Shown one piece after another: positions 44,140 to 53,459 of a stretch of DNA of 64,000 nucleotides (positions are counted from its first letter, which is position 1; each line of letters opens with the position of its first letter). Location of the stretch: NCBI GenBank assembly GCA_023256475.1, contig JAGDXP010000018.1, forward strand, positions 1 through 64,000, in the 5' to 3' direction. The notes under the pieces are model-generated. The model was not told the origin of the DNA. It saw only the letters and a list, made by a program, of their open reading frames with translations, and did no database searches. The stretch comes from Thermoplasmata archaeon (GTDB lineage Archaea > Thermoplasmatota > Thermoplasmata > Thermoplasmatales > GCA-001856825). The translations under genes and the position numbers were made by a program.

Positions 44140-45279
44140 ATGGATTTTAAGCTTCCTCAAGAAACAGAATCAATTTTGAAGATGGTTTCGGAATTTTCCA
44201 TGAAAAAGATTGAACCTATTTCTGGCAGGATCGACAGTGACGAATTTGATCCTAAGGAATTATTCAAGGAAATGGGAAACATAGGGATTTTGGGAATAAC
44301 AATTCCAGAAGAATATGGGGGAGCCAATCTGGATTATTTAACTCAAGGACTAATATTGGAGGAATTGAGTTATTATTCAGCATCAATAGGATTATCATAC
44401 GGGGCCCATTCAAATTTAGTCATGGATAATCTGAACAGAAACGGTTCACAACATCAGAAAGAAAAATACCTGGAAAAGATGGCAAAAGGCGACATCATAG
44501 GATCCCTGTGCTTAACTGAGCCTGGTGCTGGATCGGATGCCATAGGCTCAATGAAAACCGTCTACAAAAAAACAGAGGAAGGCAATTACAAGATAAACGG
44601 ATCAAAGATTTTTATAACCAATGCTCCAATTGCTGATTTATTTTTAACTTATGCCAGAAATGGTTCCACATACTCTGCATTTTTACTGGAAAGATCTGAT
44701 GGAGTAGAAACTCCCAAGAAATTGAAAAAAATGGGAATGAGGGGATCGCCTACAGGTGAAGTGGTTTATAATGACGTTGAAGTGGGAAGAGATAGGCTAA
44801 TGGGAAATGAGGGGGATGGAAAGAGAATAATAATGTCGGGTTTGAACAGCGAAAGGGCAGTTCTGGCTTTCGGGCCTCTAGGTATCGCCAGGAGGGCATT
44901 GGATGAGGCAATTAATTATTCAACATCCAGGGAACAGTTCGGTCAAAAGATAGGAGATTTTGAACTTATTCAGGAGAGGCTAGCATATATGTTCACAAAA
45001 CTGGAAGCAGCGAGGTTATTGGCTTACAAAGCAGCATTAATGACCAAGGAAGAATTGCTGGATCCCTCTTATGCAGCATCTTCCATACTCTTTGCATCAG
45101 AGACTGCAACTGAGATAACGAAGCACGCCATAATGATATTTGGAGGATATGGCTACATGAGCGAATACCCCTTGGAAAGGTATCATAGGGATGCGCTCCT
45201 ATACGAAATAGGCGCTGGCACTAACGAAATAAGGAAGATAATAATAGGTCATAATATTCAGAAAAAGAAGTTCAAATAA
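44140..45279 (+). CDS. acyl-CoA dehydrogenase
   Basis: This 379 aa FAD enzyme removes hydrogens at C2-C3 of an acyl-CoA in fatty-acid or branched-chain amino-acid breakdown. It shows the family blocks SLCLTEPGAGSDAIGSMKT (FAD and substrate), KINGSKIFITNAP, the RGSPTGEVVYNDVEV segment and GGYGYMSEYPLERYHRDALLYEIGAGTNEIRKIII at the C terminus, which has the glutamate typical of the short-chain/isovaleryl group. The chain-length preference is not certain. No electron-transfer flavoprotein genes are adjacent. Confidence 0.9.
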   Translation: MDFKLPQETESILKMVSEFSMKKIEPISGRIDSDEFDPKELFKEMGNIGILGITIPEEYGGANLDYLTQGLILEELSYYSASIGLSYGAHSNLVMDNLNRNGSQHQKEKYLEKMAKGDIIGSLCLTEPGAGSDAIGSMKTVYKKTEEGNYKINGSKIFITNAPIADLFLTYARNGSTYSAFLLERSDGVETPKKLKKMGMRGSPTGEVVYNDVEVGRDRLMGNEGDGKRIIMSGLNSERAVLAFGPLGIARRALDEAINYSTSREQFGQKIGDFELIQERLAYMFTKLEAARLLAYKAALMTKEELLDPSYAASSILFASETATEITKHAIMIFGGYGYMSEYPLERYHRDALLYEIGAGTNEIRKIIIGHNIQKKKFK

Positions 45280-45309
45280 TTTAAGTATGATTAATCCATA
45301 TTAGATCAG

Positions 45310-45933
45310 GTGAGATTTATGGCTGGATTTACAGCAAAACTGCCTTCTTATAAGAGTTTAAAAGGGATTAGCGAGAGGATGCTTGCAGAGCATTTGAAAT
45401 TATACAACGGCTATGTGAATAAAAGCAACGAAATAGCAGACAAATTGGCTTCGGGAACTGTTGATCTCTCTAAAAGTGCAGCAACCTACAGTGAATTTAG
45501 GGCACTGAAATTGGAGCAAACATTCAACGGAAATGGAATGTATCTGCATCAGTACTATTTTGAGAATCTGACAGATTCGCAGCCAGAATTGCCAAAGGAA
45601 GTCAAGGAAGAGATTGAGAAAAGCTTTGGAACATTTGAGAAGTGGAAGGAAGAATTCGTAGCAACCGGGATGGCTGGAAGGGGCTGGGCAGTTCTCGGGC
45701 TGAACTTGGAAGATGGAAAACTATACAATCTTCTCTACGATGCGCACAATATAGGTGGACTTGTAACACTTGTTCCATTGCTAGTGCTTGACGTTTTCGA
45801 GCATGCTTATTTCATAGACTATGGAACAAACAGGAAAGATTATATAAATGCCTATTTGAACCTCATAGACTGGAAGGTTGTAGCAAAGAGGTTGGAAAAG
45901 GCAAAGAAAATGTACAAAATCTGGACAGAATAA
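45310..45933 (+). CDS. sod: Fe/Mn superoxide dismutase (atypical N-terminal helix)
   Basis: This 207 aa cytoplasmic enzyme dismutates superoxide. Three metal ligands are clear: the second histidine in NGMYLHQYYFENL and the Asp and His in LDVFEHAYFIDYG. DAHNIGG places a histidine in the outer sphere, as in Sulfolobus. The first helix reads SERMLAEHLKLYNGYV, with one histidine instead of the usual HHxKHH pattern and one residue fewer before the gateway tyrosine. It lies 30 nt after the acyl-CoA dehydrogenase gene. ATG at 45319 (MAGFTAKLP) is an alternative start, as GGTGAG lies upstream. Confidence 0.88.
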   Translation: MRFMAGFTAKLPSYKSLKGISERMLAEHLKLYNGYVNKSNEIADKLASGTVDLSKSAATYSEFRALKLEQTFNGNGMYLHQYYFENLTDSQPELPKEVKEEIEKSFGTFEKWKEEFVATGMAGRGWAVLGLNLEDGKLYNLLYDAHNIGGLVTLVPLLVLDVFEHAYFIDYGTNRKDYINAYLNLIDWKVVAKRLEKAKKMYKIWTE

Positions 45934-45956
45934 ATTTAATTGAAAACAATTTTTAT

Positions 45957-47258
45957 TTATTTGCTCTTTGTTATATTCAATTTGCTTACATAGACATATG
46001 GTACCTTTGAATACATTGTCTCATCCCACCACTTGACCTTTTTTGTTTCTCTGGAAACGCCCTCAATGTTCTTGAAGATACTAATTAGGGAATCGGATAC
46101 TCTTATTCCACTCCAGCTCTCGATTATTTCACCATTTTTTATCCTATAAATTCCATCCCTCGGAATGGTTGAGAATATTCCTTCCCTATAGTCCTGGAAC
46201 CTGGTGTACCAGGTATTAACTATGTAAAGTCCATCCCTTATGGATTCAATCATCTCCTTTGGATCCTCTGTGCCTGGCTCCACAGTTACCTGCCAGGGGC
46301 TAGGGGATATTATGCCTGCATTTCCAGTGCTTTGAGAATTTAATTTAATTGCTGTACTTGTGTTATGTAAATAGTTTTTTACAAATCCCTTCTCTATTAC
46401 GGGGGTCTTTTTGGTAGGGACACCTTCATCATCCGCTATCCTTGAGCCAAACATGCTGTCATCGGTTGCATCATCGTACATTGTGAAAATAGAGGAGCCT
46501 ATTTTCTGATTCAATCTGCCAGCAAAGAATGAAATCCCTGAATCAACCTGATATGCAGAGGCCATTGGAATTGTATAGGAAACTATGGAGGCGAAAAACA
46601 ATGGGTGAAGAACCGCAGCAAATGTTCCATCACTCCCCTGTACGGTCTTTCCAAGCATCCTAAGGTGATCCCTCAATTCTTCGCCAACCATGTGAATTTC
46701 ATCTAAATCATCATCATGGGATGTTGCAAAAGATTGCTGCGTGGGTACATCATTTTCGTTAAATGCCCTCACATTGAATTCTATGCCTGCGTTGAAATCC
46801 TTGAAGCTGTTGTAATTGGTAACAACCTCTAACTCCATGCTTTTTTTATAAATTGTTCCTCCAATCCTCTTTGCGAATTTTATATTTTCATCAATAAAGT
46901 CCCTGGCAAATTTAGATATTTCAAACTCTGAAATCCTGACGAATCTATTGGTTCTATTCCTGTAATTATATTTTTCAGAATTTATCTTTATATAATCTGG
47001 GTTGTCATCCAGAAGTTTCAGGGCTTTCTCAGCAGAATTAACACTTCTCTCCAATTCCCTTTCATTTTTCACCTCAAAATTGTAGATTTTTCTTCCCTTA
47101 GTTACATAGACATCGAACCCAGATTCATTCCAATTATTAGTTATATCAATCTCGTTGTTGGAGAATTTCACCTGCTGGATGTTGGTAGATAATTTCCTGA
47201 CCACTACCTCGTCAAAATCACGTTTTCTTATAAATTCAAATGCACTCTGCGCATCCAT
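45957..47258 (-). CDS. PmbA/TldE-family protein, partner of TldD
   Basis: This 433 aa protein from the chosen start is the metal-free partner of the TldD/TldE heterodimeric metalloprotease. The block GSRIADDEGVPTKKTPVIEKGFVKNYLHNTSTA, GNAGIISPSP and LYIVNTWYTRFQDYREGIFSTIPRDG are typical. The ORF track extends 30 codons upstream into tldD. I start at ATG 47258, 6 nt after the TldD stop, preceded by GGTGAT. Known TldD/E pairs degrade unfolded peptides or process peptide natural products; the substrate here is unknown. Confidence 0.9.
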   Translation of the reverse strand: MDAQSAFEFIRKRDFDEVVVRKLSTNIQQVKFSNNEIDITNNWNESGFDVYVTKGRKIYNFEVKNERELERSVNSAEKALKLLDDNPDYIKINSEKYNYRNRTNRFVRISEFEISKFARDFIDENIKFAKRIGGTIYKKSMELEVVTNYNSFKDFNAGIEFNVRAFNENDVPTQQSFATSHDDDLDEIHMVGEELRDHLRMLGKTVQGSDGTFAAVLHPLFFASIVSYTIPMASAYQVDSGISFFAGRLNQKIGSSIFTMYDDATDDSMFGSRIADDEGVPTKKTPVIEKGFVKNYLHNTSTAIKLNSQSTGNAGIISPSPWQVTVEPGTEDPKEMIESIRDGLYIVNTWYTRFQDYREGIFSTIPRDGIYRIKNGEIIESWSGIRVSDSLISIFKNIEGVSRETKKVKWWDETMYSKVPYVYVSKLNITKSK

Positions 47259-47263
47259 AAATA

Positions 47264-48643
47264 TCACCGCATGTAAATATTTCTTAATCTCGCATGAGGT
47301 CCACCCATCCAAACGTCTACGCCCTGCATGGGATCCCCCTTGCCACATGTTCCCGCAAAAAATTTTAGGTCTTTCCCAACTGCATCAATTGAACTGTAAA
47401 ATTTTATTGTAGTCGTTTCAAGTGTAGGCCTTCTTATCTGTTCCCTTATTTCACCGTTTTCTATCAGGTACGCCTCCAGGCCGACGTATTTCTCGTTAAA
47501 TCTAATATCATCTATATTCCATTCACTGTAGCTTTTCATATAAATACCAAGCTTTACGTCCTCAACAAGTTCTTCAAAATTGAAATCTCCGGGCTCTATG
47601 AAAGTTGTACTCATTCTGGGTATTGGATCTTTATCCCATTCTGATATTCTCGATGCAGCAGTGCTCTTGGAATTGACTCTTCCTGCACTTTCTCTATTGC
47701 TAAGAAATTCATTGATTAGCCCCTTCTTGTAAAGGTACCTCTTCCTTGCCTTAACCCCATCTCTATCATATTTATAATAGCCATAACTGTGATCAATAGT
47801 CGGATCATCCACAACATTAACTTGTGGACTTCCCACAGGTTTACCCTTATCCCCTAACTTAATAAAGGATTCTCCTGCCTGTGCCATTTCTCTCCCCAAT
47901 ATCCTGTCAAGTTCAGTGGGATGACCTGCACTTTCATGTGCTACTATGCCAGAAATTTCAGGACCAATTACAAGATCATAATAGCCAGGATTTATGGGTT
48001 TAGCAATCACAGATTTCTTTAATGCCTCGGCCTCTTCGCCTATGGTAGCGTAGAGATCCCAGTATTCCAGTGCCTCATATCCTCCGGAGAATCCAAGCTG
48101 AATGAATCTTTGTTCAAAATTACCTCCCTCGTAATAACCAATAGCTCCAAAAAATCCCACTTTGGAAATATCTCCTTCAATTTCAGTTCCTTCGGAATTT
48201 ATCAGAAACTCCCTTTGCTTTATGTCTCCTATGGCCAGAATTCTCATGGGTATTTTCTTTTCAACCAGTATCTGGTCAATGTCCTTTAAAATTGATATTT
48301 TGTCCTCCAAGTCCATGTCTTCAATTTTCTTTTGAACAGGAACACTCCATTTATCCTTGTATACCTCCTCATGCGACAGCTTATCTCTTCCGGGGATCCT
48401 TGAATTTTCTATAATCCTATCAAGATGTTCTTTAACGATTGACCAATTCTCTTGATTTATGGCTCCAAATGATATAGATTTATCAATAGCCCTAAAGGCG
48501 TATCCCGAACTAGTACTTCCAGAGACCTGGCTCAGGCTTCCATTTTTAAAGCTCACTCCATTTGAAAAGGTCTCTGAAAAATAAACTTCAGAGAAGTTTG
48601 TATACCTATTTAAATAATTTAGATATTTATCTATATTTTGCAA
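47264..48643 (-). CDS. tldD: TldD-family metalloprotease
   Basis: This 459 aa catalytic subunit carries the zinc motif HESAGHPTELDRILG (family HExxxH) near residue 237. A glycine-rich NVVDDPTIDHSYGYYKYDRDGV block and the late CGKGDPMQGVDVWMGGPHARLRNI supply the cysteine zinc ligand. It pairs with PmbA just downstream. It directly follows the CBS gene (adjacent stop and start), within a NnrDE-CBS-TldD-PmbA operon. Confidence 0.92.
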   Translation of the reverse strand: MQNIDKYLNYLNRYTNFSEVYFSETFSNGVSFKNGSLSQVSGSTSSGYAFRAIDKSISFGAINQENWSIVKEHLDRIIENSRIPGRDKLSHEEVYKDKWSVPVQKKIEDMDLEDKISILKDIDQILVEKKIPMRILAIGDIKQREFLINSEGTEIEGDISKVGFFGAIGYYEGGNFEQRFIQLGFSGGYEALEYWDLYATIGEEAEALKKSVIAKPINPGYYDLVIGPEISGIVAHESAGHPTELDRILGREMAQAGESFIKLGDKGKPVGSPQVNVVDDPTIDHSYGYYKYDRDGVKARKRYLYKKGLINEFLSNRESAGRVNSKSTAASRISEWDKDPIPRMSTTFIEPGDFNFEELVEDVKLGIYMKSYSEWNIDDIRFNEKYVGLEAYLIENGEIREQIRRPTLETTTIKFYSSIDAVGKDLKFFAGTCGKGDPMQGVDVWMGGPHARLRNIYMR

Positions 48644-49753
48644 CTAATCCCCCATCCTCTTTTCCTTCTCCTTTTCTACCATCCTCTTGAATTCATCCAT
48701 TACCTCTCTTACTGCCTTGAATAGATCCCAATCCCATGCTCGGGCGTAAAATGTTCTTGATTCCGTGGTAAGCCTTCCTCTCACTGAGTACTTGATCTCT
48801 CCGGATTGCTGCTTATGTTCTTCAATATGCAAATTAAGAATTTTTGGAGTTAGTCTATTTATCTTTGCAAAACCCTTTATTCTCCTCTGTATAATTTCAT
48901 AAATTCTGTCATAGGTTTCTAGATCCGGAAAAGTAATGCCAGATATGTTTACCAGTACCCCTTCCTGAGGTGCCAATTTTACCACTTCATCTAGCAAATC
49001 TGAGTGAGTTAATATTCCCACTGGCTTAAATTCAGCATCGACTACCACGCAAATTTTTGAATTCATTTCATCCATCTGTTTTAAGCATTTTGTAAGTGAA
49101 TCTTCCTCTCTTGAAAAAATGGGTGGTATCATCACATCCTTAACCTTAATTTTTCCTATGTTTCTATAGTACTCCCCCTGTGACATCTTTTCCTTATCTC
49201 TCCAATAAGCCCTACTGAAATCATCAATATTTATTATGCCAGTTAATTTCCCATCATCATTGACAACTGGCAAACTAAATTCATCCAACTCCCTCATCGC
49301 TTTTATAGCCTTATCAACATCGTCATTCTCATTTACTGTGATGGGTTCGTAAGACATTATGTCCATCACCTTGTATTCTGATGGATTTATTATTTTTGAG
49401 ATGTTTTTTACTATGTCAGTGCTGGTGATTATGCCCATAAGGTTTTCACTATCATTTACTATAGCAACGGCTCTTTTGCCAGCATCTACCATTAATTTTG
49501 CAATATCAATTACGCTTGAGTCCTCCTTTCCCCTTGGTCCGTGATCCATGAGAGTGGAAACTTTTGTAGAAACAGGAATAACAGGTCTCCTCAACAAAGA
49601 ATCAAAGCCTATAATGCCCAGAAACTTCTTTGATGAGGTTACAGGTAAATGATGAATGTTGTTCTCTATCATCCTTGATATTGCCGTTGCAATTGTCTCA
49701 TCAGGTTCTATAGTTACCACTTTTTTCCTCATTATTTCGCTTGCAGTTAACAT
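48644..49753 (-). CDS. four-CBS-domain protein with C-terminal domain
   Basis: This is a 369 aa protein. Four CBS repeats cover about 1-260 (for example HLPVTSSKKFLGIIGFDSLLRR, SLPVVNDDGKLTGIINIDDFSR). A C-terminal domain of about 100 residues follows (GVLVNISGITFPDLETYDRIYEII, then a basic part). The CBS part would sense adenine nucleotides; the C-terminal domain may bind RNA or a protein but I cannot name it. It is placed between NnrDE and TldD. Confidence 0.85.
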   Translation of the reverse strand: MLTASEIMRKKVVTIEPDETIATAISRMIENNIHHLPVTSSKKFLGIIGFDSLLRRPVIPVSTKVSTLMDHGPRGKEDSSVIDIAKLMVDAGKRAVAIVNDSENLMGIITSTDIVKNISKIINPSEYKVMDIMSYEPITVNENDDVDKAIKAMRELDEFSLPVVNDDGKLTGIINIDDFSRAYWRDKEKMSQGEYYRNIGKIKVKDVMIPPIFSREEDSLTKCLKQMDEMNSKICVVVDAEFKPVGILTHSDLLDEVVKLAPQEGVLVNISGITFPDLETYDRIYEIIQRRIKGFAKINRLTPKILNLHIEEHKQQSGEIKYSVRGRLTTESRTFYARAWDWDLFKAVREVMDEFKRMVEKEKEKRMGD

Positions 49754-49783
49754 ATAACTTATGATTATTTCATCGTATTAAAT

Positions 49784-51190
49784 TTATTTCTCATTCATTA
49801 CCAAAGGGTAATTATCCAGTATTTCCGAAGTGTAATATGAGTACCCATATTTTTTGAAAGTAAGCAATCCGGATTTTCCAACTATATAGGAAGCGAGGCA
49901 CGCTGCATGATAAGGATCCACTCCCCTTGAAAGGAGGCCACCAATACTTCCAGTTAATAAATCACCGGTACCTCCACGCGTCATGGATTCATGATGAAAT
50001 TCCTTATTATATTTTACACGATAGCCATCAGTGATTATATCCACTCTCCCCTTTAAAAATACCACAGCATTGAGATCCCTGGCAACTTTCTTAACATTCT
50101 CCTCTGTGGGATCAAGATTGAAGGAATTTCTGAATTCCCCATGATGGGGTGTAAGGACTCCCAATCCCTCATAATTAAACTCCTTAGAGATTATAAGCGG
50201 ATCCGCGTCGACTACTATTGGCCGTTTATTTTTTAAAGCAAAATAAATGACATTTTTTGCATTTTCTAGGGCTATTTTATTCTTTGACAACCCTGGACCT
50301 AAAGCTATTCCCACATTTTTATTTTCTATCATGTCTAAAAGGTCAGCCCTTATCTCAAAATACTCCCTTCCAGAATCTCTTATTATAACATCATATACAT
50401 GAGGGGAAATCCTGTTGGCGGCTGCCTCGGGTGTAAACAAAAAGACCAGGTCAACACCCATCCTCAAAGCTGATTTAAGCGTGTAGACTGCAGATCCATA
50501 ATAATCTGCGGAACCCGCTACGGCTATCAGAATTCCATTATCTCCCTTGTGAGAATCAGGGGAGTTTTTAGGGAAAGCAAGCATCTCTCCAGGCCCCACG
50601 TTGTATATCACTTCGGGAGGGAAACCAACATCAGCAACGATAATTTTTCCGCAGTTGGATTCACTCATTCCTTTCTTCATAAACTGCATTGTTACAGTAT
50701 AATGTGGCTTCACTGCATGGTCTGATGGGAACCCTGACGGAACATCCACAGATACCTTCAGGGCTTTTGACCGATTTATTCTATTAATCTCTGAGAAATA
50801 AGGCTCCCTGGGGGTGCCCTTTATGCCTATTCCCAATAATGCATCTATAATTACATCAAACTGATCATAATTTTCATTGTTGAAGAACTGAATGCCAATC
50901 TTCTCGCATTCATGTTTCTTTTTTATGGCAAGGGGTGATTCGGGTTCAATCAACACCTTTATTTGCACATCTTTTTTCATCATTTTCAAATTTTTCGCGG
51001 TAACGTATCCATCTCCACCATTATTTCCAGGTCCAACAATTACTAGGAATCTATCTCCCAAGCTTGAAGCAAAGTTGGCTACTGCTGCACCTGCATTTTC
51101 CATGAGTTTTTCCATGTCCACATTGTAATAAATGGCATTTTTATCGAGTATTCTGGCATCCAGTAGATCGTACATAAATGAAAATATCAT
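49784..51190 (-). CDS. bifunctional NAD(P)H-hydrate epimerase / ADP- or ATP-dependent dehydratase
   Basis: This 468 aa fusion has two domains. The N-terminal YjeF epimerase (about 1-205) has LMENAGAAVANF and IVGPGNNGGDGYVTA. The C-terminal carbohydrate-kinase-like dehydratase (about 210-468) has GSADYYGSAVYTLKSALRMG, GPGLSKN, VDADPLII, LTPHHGEF and the MTRGGTGDLLTGSIGGLLSRG signature. It repairs damaged NAD(P)H hydrates. Met6 (MYDLLDARIL) is a plausible alternative start. It is the first gene of the minus operon. Confidence 0.93.
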   Translation of the reverse strand: MIFSFMYDLLDARILDKNAIYYNVDMEKLMENAGAAVANFASSLGDRFLVIVGPGNNGGDGYVTAKNLKMMKKDVQIKVLIEPESPLAIKKKHECEKIGIQFFNNENYDQFDVIIDALLGIGIKGTPREPYFSEINRINRSKALKVSVDVPSGFPSDHAVKPHYTVTMQFMKKGMSESNCGKIIVADVGFPPEVIYNVGPGEMLAFPKNSPDSHKGDNGILIAVAGSADYYGSAVYTLKSALRMGVDLVFLFTPEAAANRISPHVYDVIIRDSGREYFEIRADLLDMIENKNVGIALGPGLSKNKIALENAKNVIYFALKNKRPIVVDADPLIISKEFNYEGLGVLTPHHGEFRNSFNLDPTEENVKKVARDLNAVVFLKGRVDIITDGYRVKYNKEFHHESMTRGGTGDLLTGSIGGLLSRGVDPYHAACLASYIVGKSGLLTFKKYGYSYYTSEILDNYPLVMNEK

Positions 51191-51232
51191 TCACGTATTT
51201 CTATTATTCATAATTGCCTGAATTTGGTAAAT

Positions 51233-51245
51233 CCTATAAAATTAA
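51233..51245 (+). promoter_or_regulatory. TATA box upstream of the C/D sRNA and gfcR
   Basis: CCTATAAAATTAA lies about 27-30 nt before the predicted 5' end of the sRNA. It is the only clear promoter before gfcR. Confidence 0.55.
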
Positions 51246-51265
51246 ATAGATAACATATATTACAA

Positions 51266-51328
51266 ATAGAATGATGAAAAGAGGGTCAGCTGAGCTAATG
51301 CTGTGATGACCCCTATGAGTACTGAAGG
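51266..51328 (+). ncRNA. C/D box guide sRNA in the leader of gfcR
   Basis: A complete set of archaeal C/D sRNA boxes occurs in order: C ATGATGA (51271-51277), 12 nt guide AAAGAGGGTCAG, D' CTGA (51290-51293), 9 nt spacer, C' GTGATGA (51303-51309), 12 nt guide CCCCTATGAGTA, D CTGA (51322-51325). Box sequences are perfect consensus and guide lengths are the archaeal norm. By the D+5 rule the methylated target bases would be the C in UACUCAUAGGGG (D guide) and the fifth base in CUGACCCUCUUU (D' guide). I could not confirm targets. The RNA ends about 10 nt before the gfcR ATG. Ends are approximate. Confidence 0.85.
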
Positions 51329-51336
51329 TGATAAAA

Positions 51337-51927
51337 ATGAAAAGCATTGAAGAATTGGCTAAGAAGGCTAAAGAATTAAAAGAAAAAGGGTTAAGTGACA
51401 AGGAAATTTCAACGGAAATGCATCTATCATTGAACACTGTCCTTTGGCTCCTAAGTGGAGAATATAAAGGTAAAGAGGCACCAAGGGATGTTAAAATAGG
51501 GTGGAGGAGCATAGGAGTTTACAGCTCCAGAATCTATTACCTCTCAGAAATTATGGCAGACATAATAAATGAGGAACTCTATAGCAGAGGCATTGAACCT
51601 GATACAATATTAGGGGTTACAATAAATGGAATACCATTTGCAACATTCATATCGGACATACTTGGGAAAGAGATTGCCATATTCAGGCCATCCCCACATA
51701 AAGGTGAAGGATCATTCTCCAGCAATTATGCTAAGGTAACGGGGAAGAAAGTTGTTATAGTGGACGACGTAGTTAGTACAGGTGAAACGGTATCAAAAGC
51801 AATAGAGGCTGTTAAATCTGAAGGTGGAGAGCCGGTTCTTATAGTTGTAATTGTAAATAAAACGGACAAAGATGAAATTCTAGGTGTACCCATTAGGGGG
51901 CTAATAAGGGCAAGGATGATTGGATAA
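51337..51927 (+). CDS. gfcR: GfcR-like HTH/phosphoribosyltransferase regulator
   Basis: This 196 aa protein has an N-terminal helix-turn-helix (about 1-45, LSDKEISTEMHLSLNTVLWLLSG) and a PRTase fold with the PRPP loop VVIVDDVVSTGETVSKA. This is the architecture of GfcR (PyrE-like) regulators, which control sugar metabolism in haloarchaea; orotate phosphoribosyltransferase activity is an alternative. I chose ATG 51337 over the track's GTG because AAGGTGAT precedes it. That Shine-Dalgarno site partly overlaps the D box end of the sRNA. The stop overlaps the lysS start (TAATG). Confidence 0.85.
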   Translation: MKSIEELAKKAKELKEKGLSDKEISTEMHLSLNTVLWLLSGEYKGKEAPRDVKIGWRSIGVYSSRIYYLSEIMADIINEELYSRGIEPDTILGVTINGIPFATFISDILGKEIAIFRPSPHKGEGSFSSNYAKVTGKKVVIVDDVVSTGETVSKAIEAVKSEGGEPVLIVVIVNKTDKDEILGVPIRGLIRARMIG

Positions 51928-53459
51928 TGCATTGGGCAGACGTAGCAGCATCTAAAATAAAGGATAACGCAGTCATATCTACCGCCATAAGCCCCTCCGG
52001 TGAGATTCATGTAGGCAATATGAGAGAAGTTCTAACCGGGGAACTAGTTTATAGGGCTCTTAAATCCGCGGGAAAGGTTGCAAAGTTCTACTATGAAGCC
52101 GATGACATGGATCCGCTAAGGAAGGTGCCTGCTGGAATAGATCAATCATTTTCAAAATATATTGGAATACCACTTTTCAAAACCCCAGCACCTGACGGCA
52201 AGCATAAATCTTGGAGCGATCAATTCATCGAGCCTTTCGTGGAGACAATGAAAATGGTAGGCGCTAATCCTATATTTCTCAGGACCCACGAATTGTACGA
52301 ACAAGGATTATTCAATGAAAGCATAAAGGCCGCTATGGAAAAAAGGAAGATAATAGCAAGCATTCTTTCTGAAGTATCTGGAAAACAAATTCAGGGCGAG
52401 TACTACCCATTCAATGTGGAATGTGAATCATGCGGAAGGATAGATAAGACTTTTATTGAGAATTATGAATGGCCAACAGTCAGCTATAGGTGCGAAAATT
52501 GTGGGCATACTGGTAAGAGGGATATTAGGAACGGGAATGGAAAATTACCATGGAGAGTAGAATGGCCAGCAAAATGGCTGGTGCTTGGAGTTACAGTGGA
52601 ACCATTTGGTAAGGATCATGCTTCAGCGGGAGGTTCTTACGACACAGGGAAGAGAATTGCAAAAGAAGTATTCAACATAGAGCCTCCATTCCCCATTGTT
52701 TATGAATGGATACATCTAAGGGGAATGGGCGCGATGCATTCATCAAAAGGTATACTTGTAAGAGCCATTGATATGGTTAGAATGGTCCCCCCCGAAGTAC
52801 TGAGATTTTTAATTGTTAGGAACAATCCCGAAAGGCATATTGAGATGGATACCGGCAGGGGGTTGATATCCCTGGTGAATGAATACGATTCATATGAAAG
52901 GATTTACTTCGGAAAGGAGGAACCTCCTGACAAGGAGAGGTCAGAAGATTTCAAAAGAATCTATGAGCTTTCACAGGTAAATGAAGTTCCAAAAAGCATG
53001 CCGGTTCAAGTATCATTCTCTCACATTATAAATCTGGTTCAGTTGAAGAAGGATATTGATGAAATCATGGCCTCGCTAAAAAGGTCAGGATATGATTTAA
53101 CAGGGGATCTATCGCATTTGATGAGGAGGATAGCTGCTGCTAAATTCTGGCTAGAAAACTTTGCACCAGACGAATTCAAGATCAGGATTCTTGAGGCTCC
53201 ACCAGCTCTTAGTTTAAATGAAAATCAAAGGAATTTCTTAAAATATCTCACTTTAAAACTAAATGCTGACCTTACACCAGATGATGTCAACAAAATTATA
53301 CACGAATCATGTAAGGAGACCATAGGCGATCAGAAATCATGTTTCAATCTCCTCTATCAGATATTTCTGGGTAAAGACTCGGGCCCCAGGTTGGGTTTCC
53401 TATTTACTTCATTGGATAGAAACTTTATAATGCAGAGACTCAATTATTATTTGCAATGA
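51927..53459 (+). CDS. lysS: lysyl-tRNA synthetase, class I
   Basis: This 510 aa class I LysRS is of the type found in most euryarchaea and some bacteria. The HIGH-equivalent is SPSGEIHVGN (about 22-31) and the KMSKS-equivalent is GAMHSSKG. A zinc pair CESCGR...CENCGH lies near residues 170-195. The C-terminal alpha-helical cage binds the anticodon. It is translationally coupled to gfcR upstream and overlaps moaC by 4 nt. Confidence 0.95.
   Translation: MHWADVAASKIKDNAVISTAISPSGEIHVGNMREVLTGELVYRALKSAGKVAKFYYEADDMDPLRKVPAGIDQSFSKYIGIPLFKTPAPDGKHKSWSDQFIEPFVETMKMVGANPIFLRTHELYEQGLFNESIKAAMEKRKIIASILSEVSGKQIQGEYYPFNVECESCGRIDKTFIENYEWPTVSYRCENCGHTGKRDIRNGNGKLPWRVEWPAKWLVLGVTVEPFGKDHASAGGSYDTGKRIAKEVFNIEPPFPIVYEWIHLRGMGAMHSSKGILVRAIDMVRMVPPEVLRFLIVRNNPERHIEMDTGRGLISLVNEYDSYERIYFGKEEPPDKERSEDFKRIYELSQVNEVPKSMPVQVSFSHIINLVQLKKDIDEIMASLKRSGYDLTGDLSHLMRRIAAAKFWLENFAPDEFKIRILEAPPALSLNENQRNFLKYLTLKLNADLTPDDVNKIIHESCKETIGDQKSCFNLLYQIFLGKDSGPRLGFLFTSLDRNFIMQRLNYYLQ

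Noticed and set aside
47259-47348. 30-codon N-terminal extension of PmbA in the ORF track
   Set aside because: It lies wholly in tldD in another frame; ATG 47258 with GGTGAT upstream begins the conserved protein.
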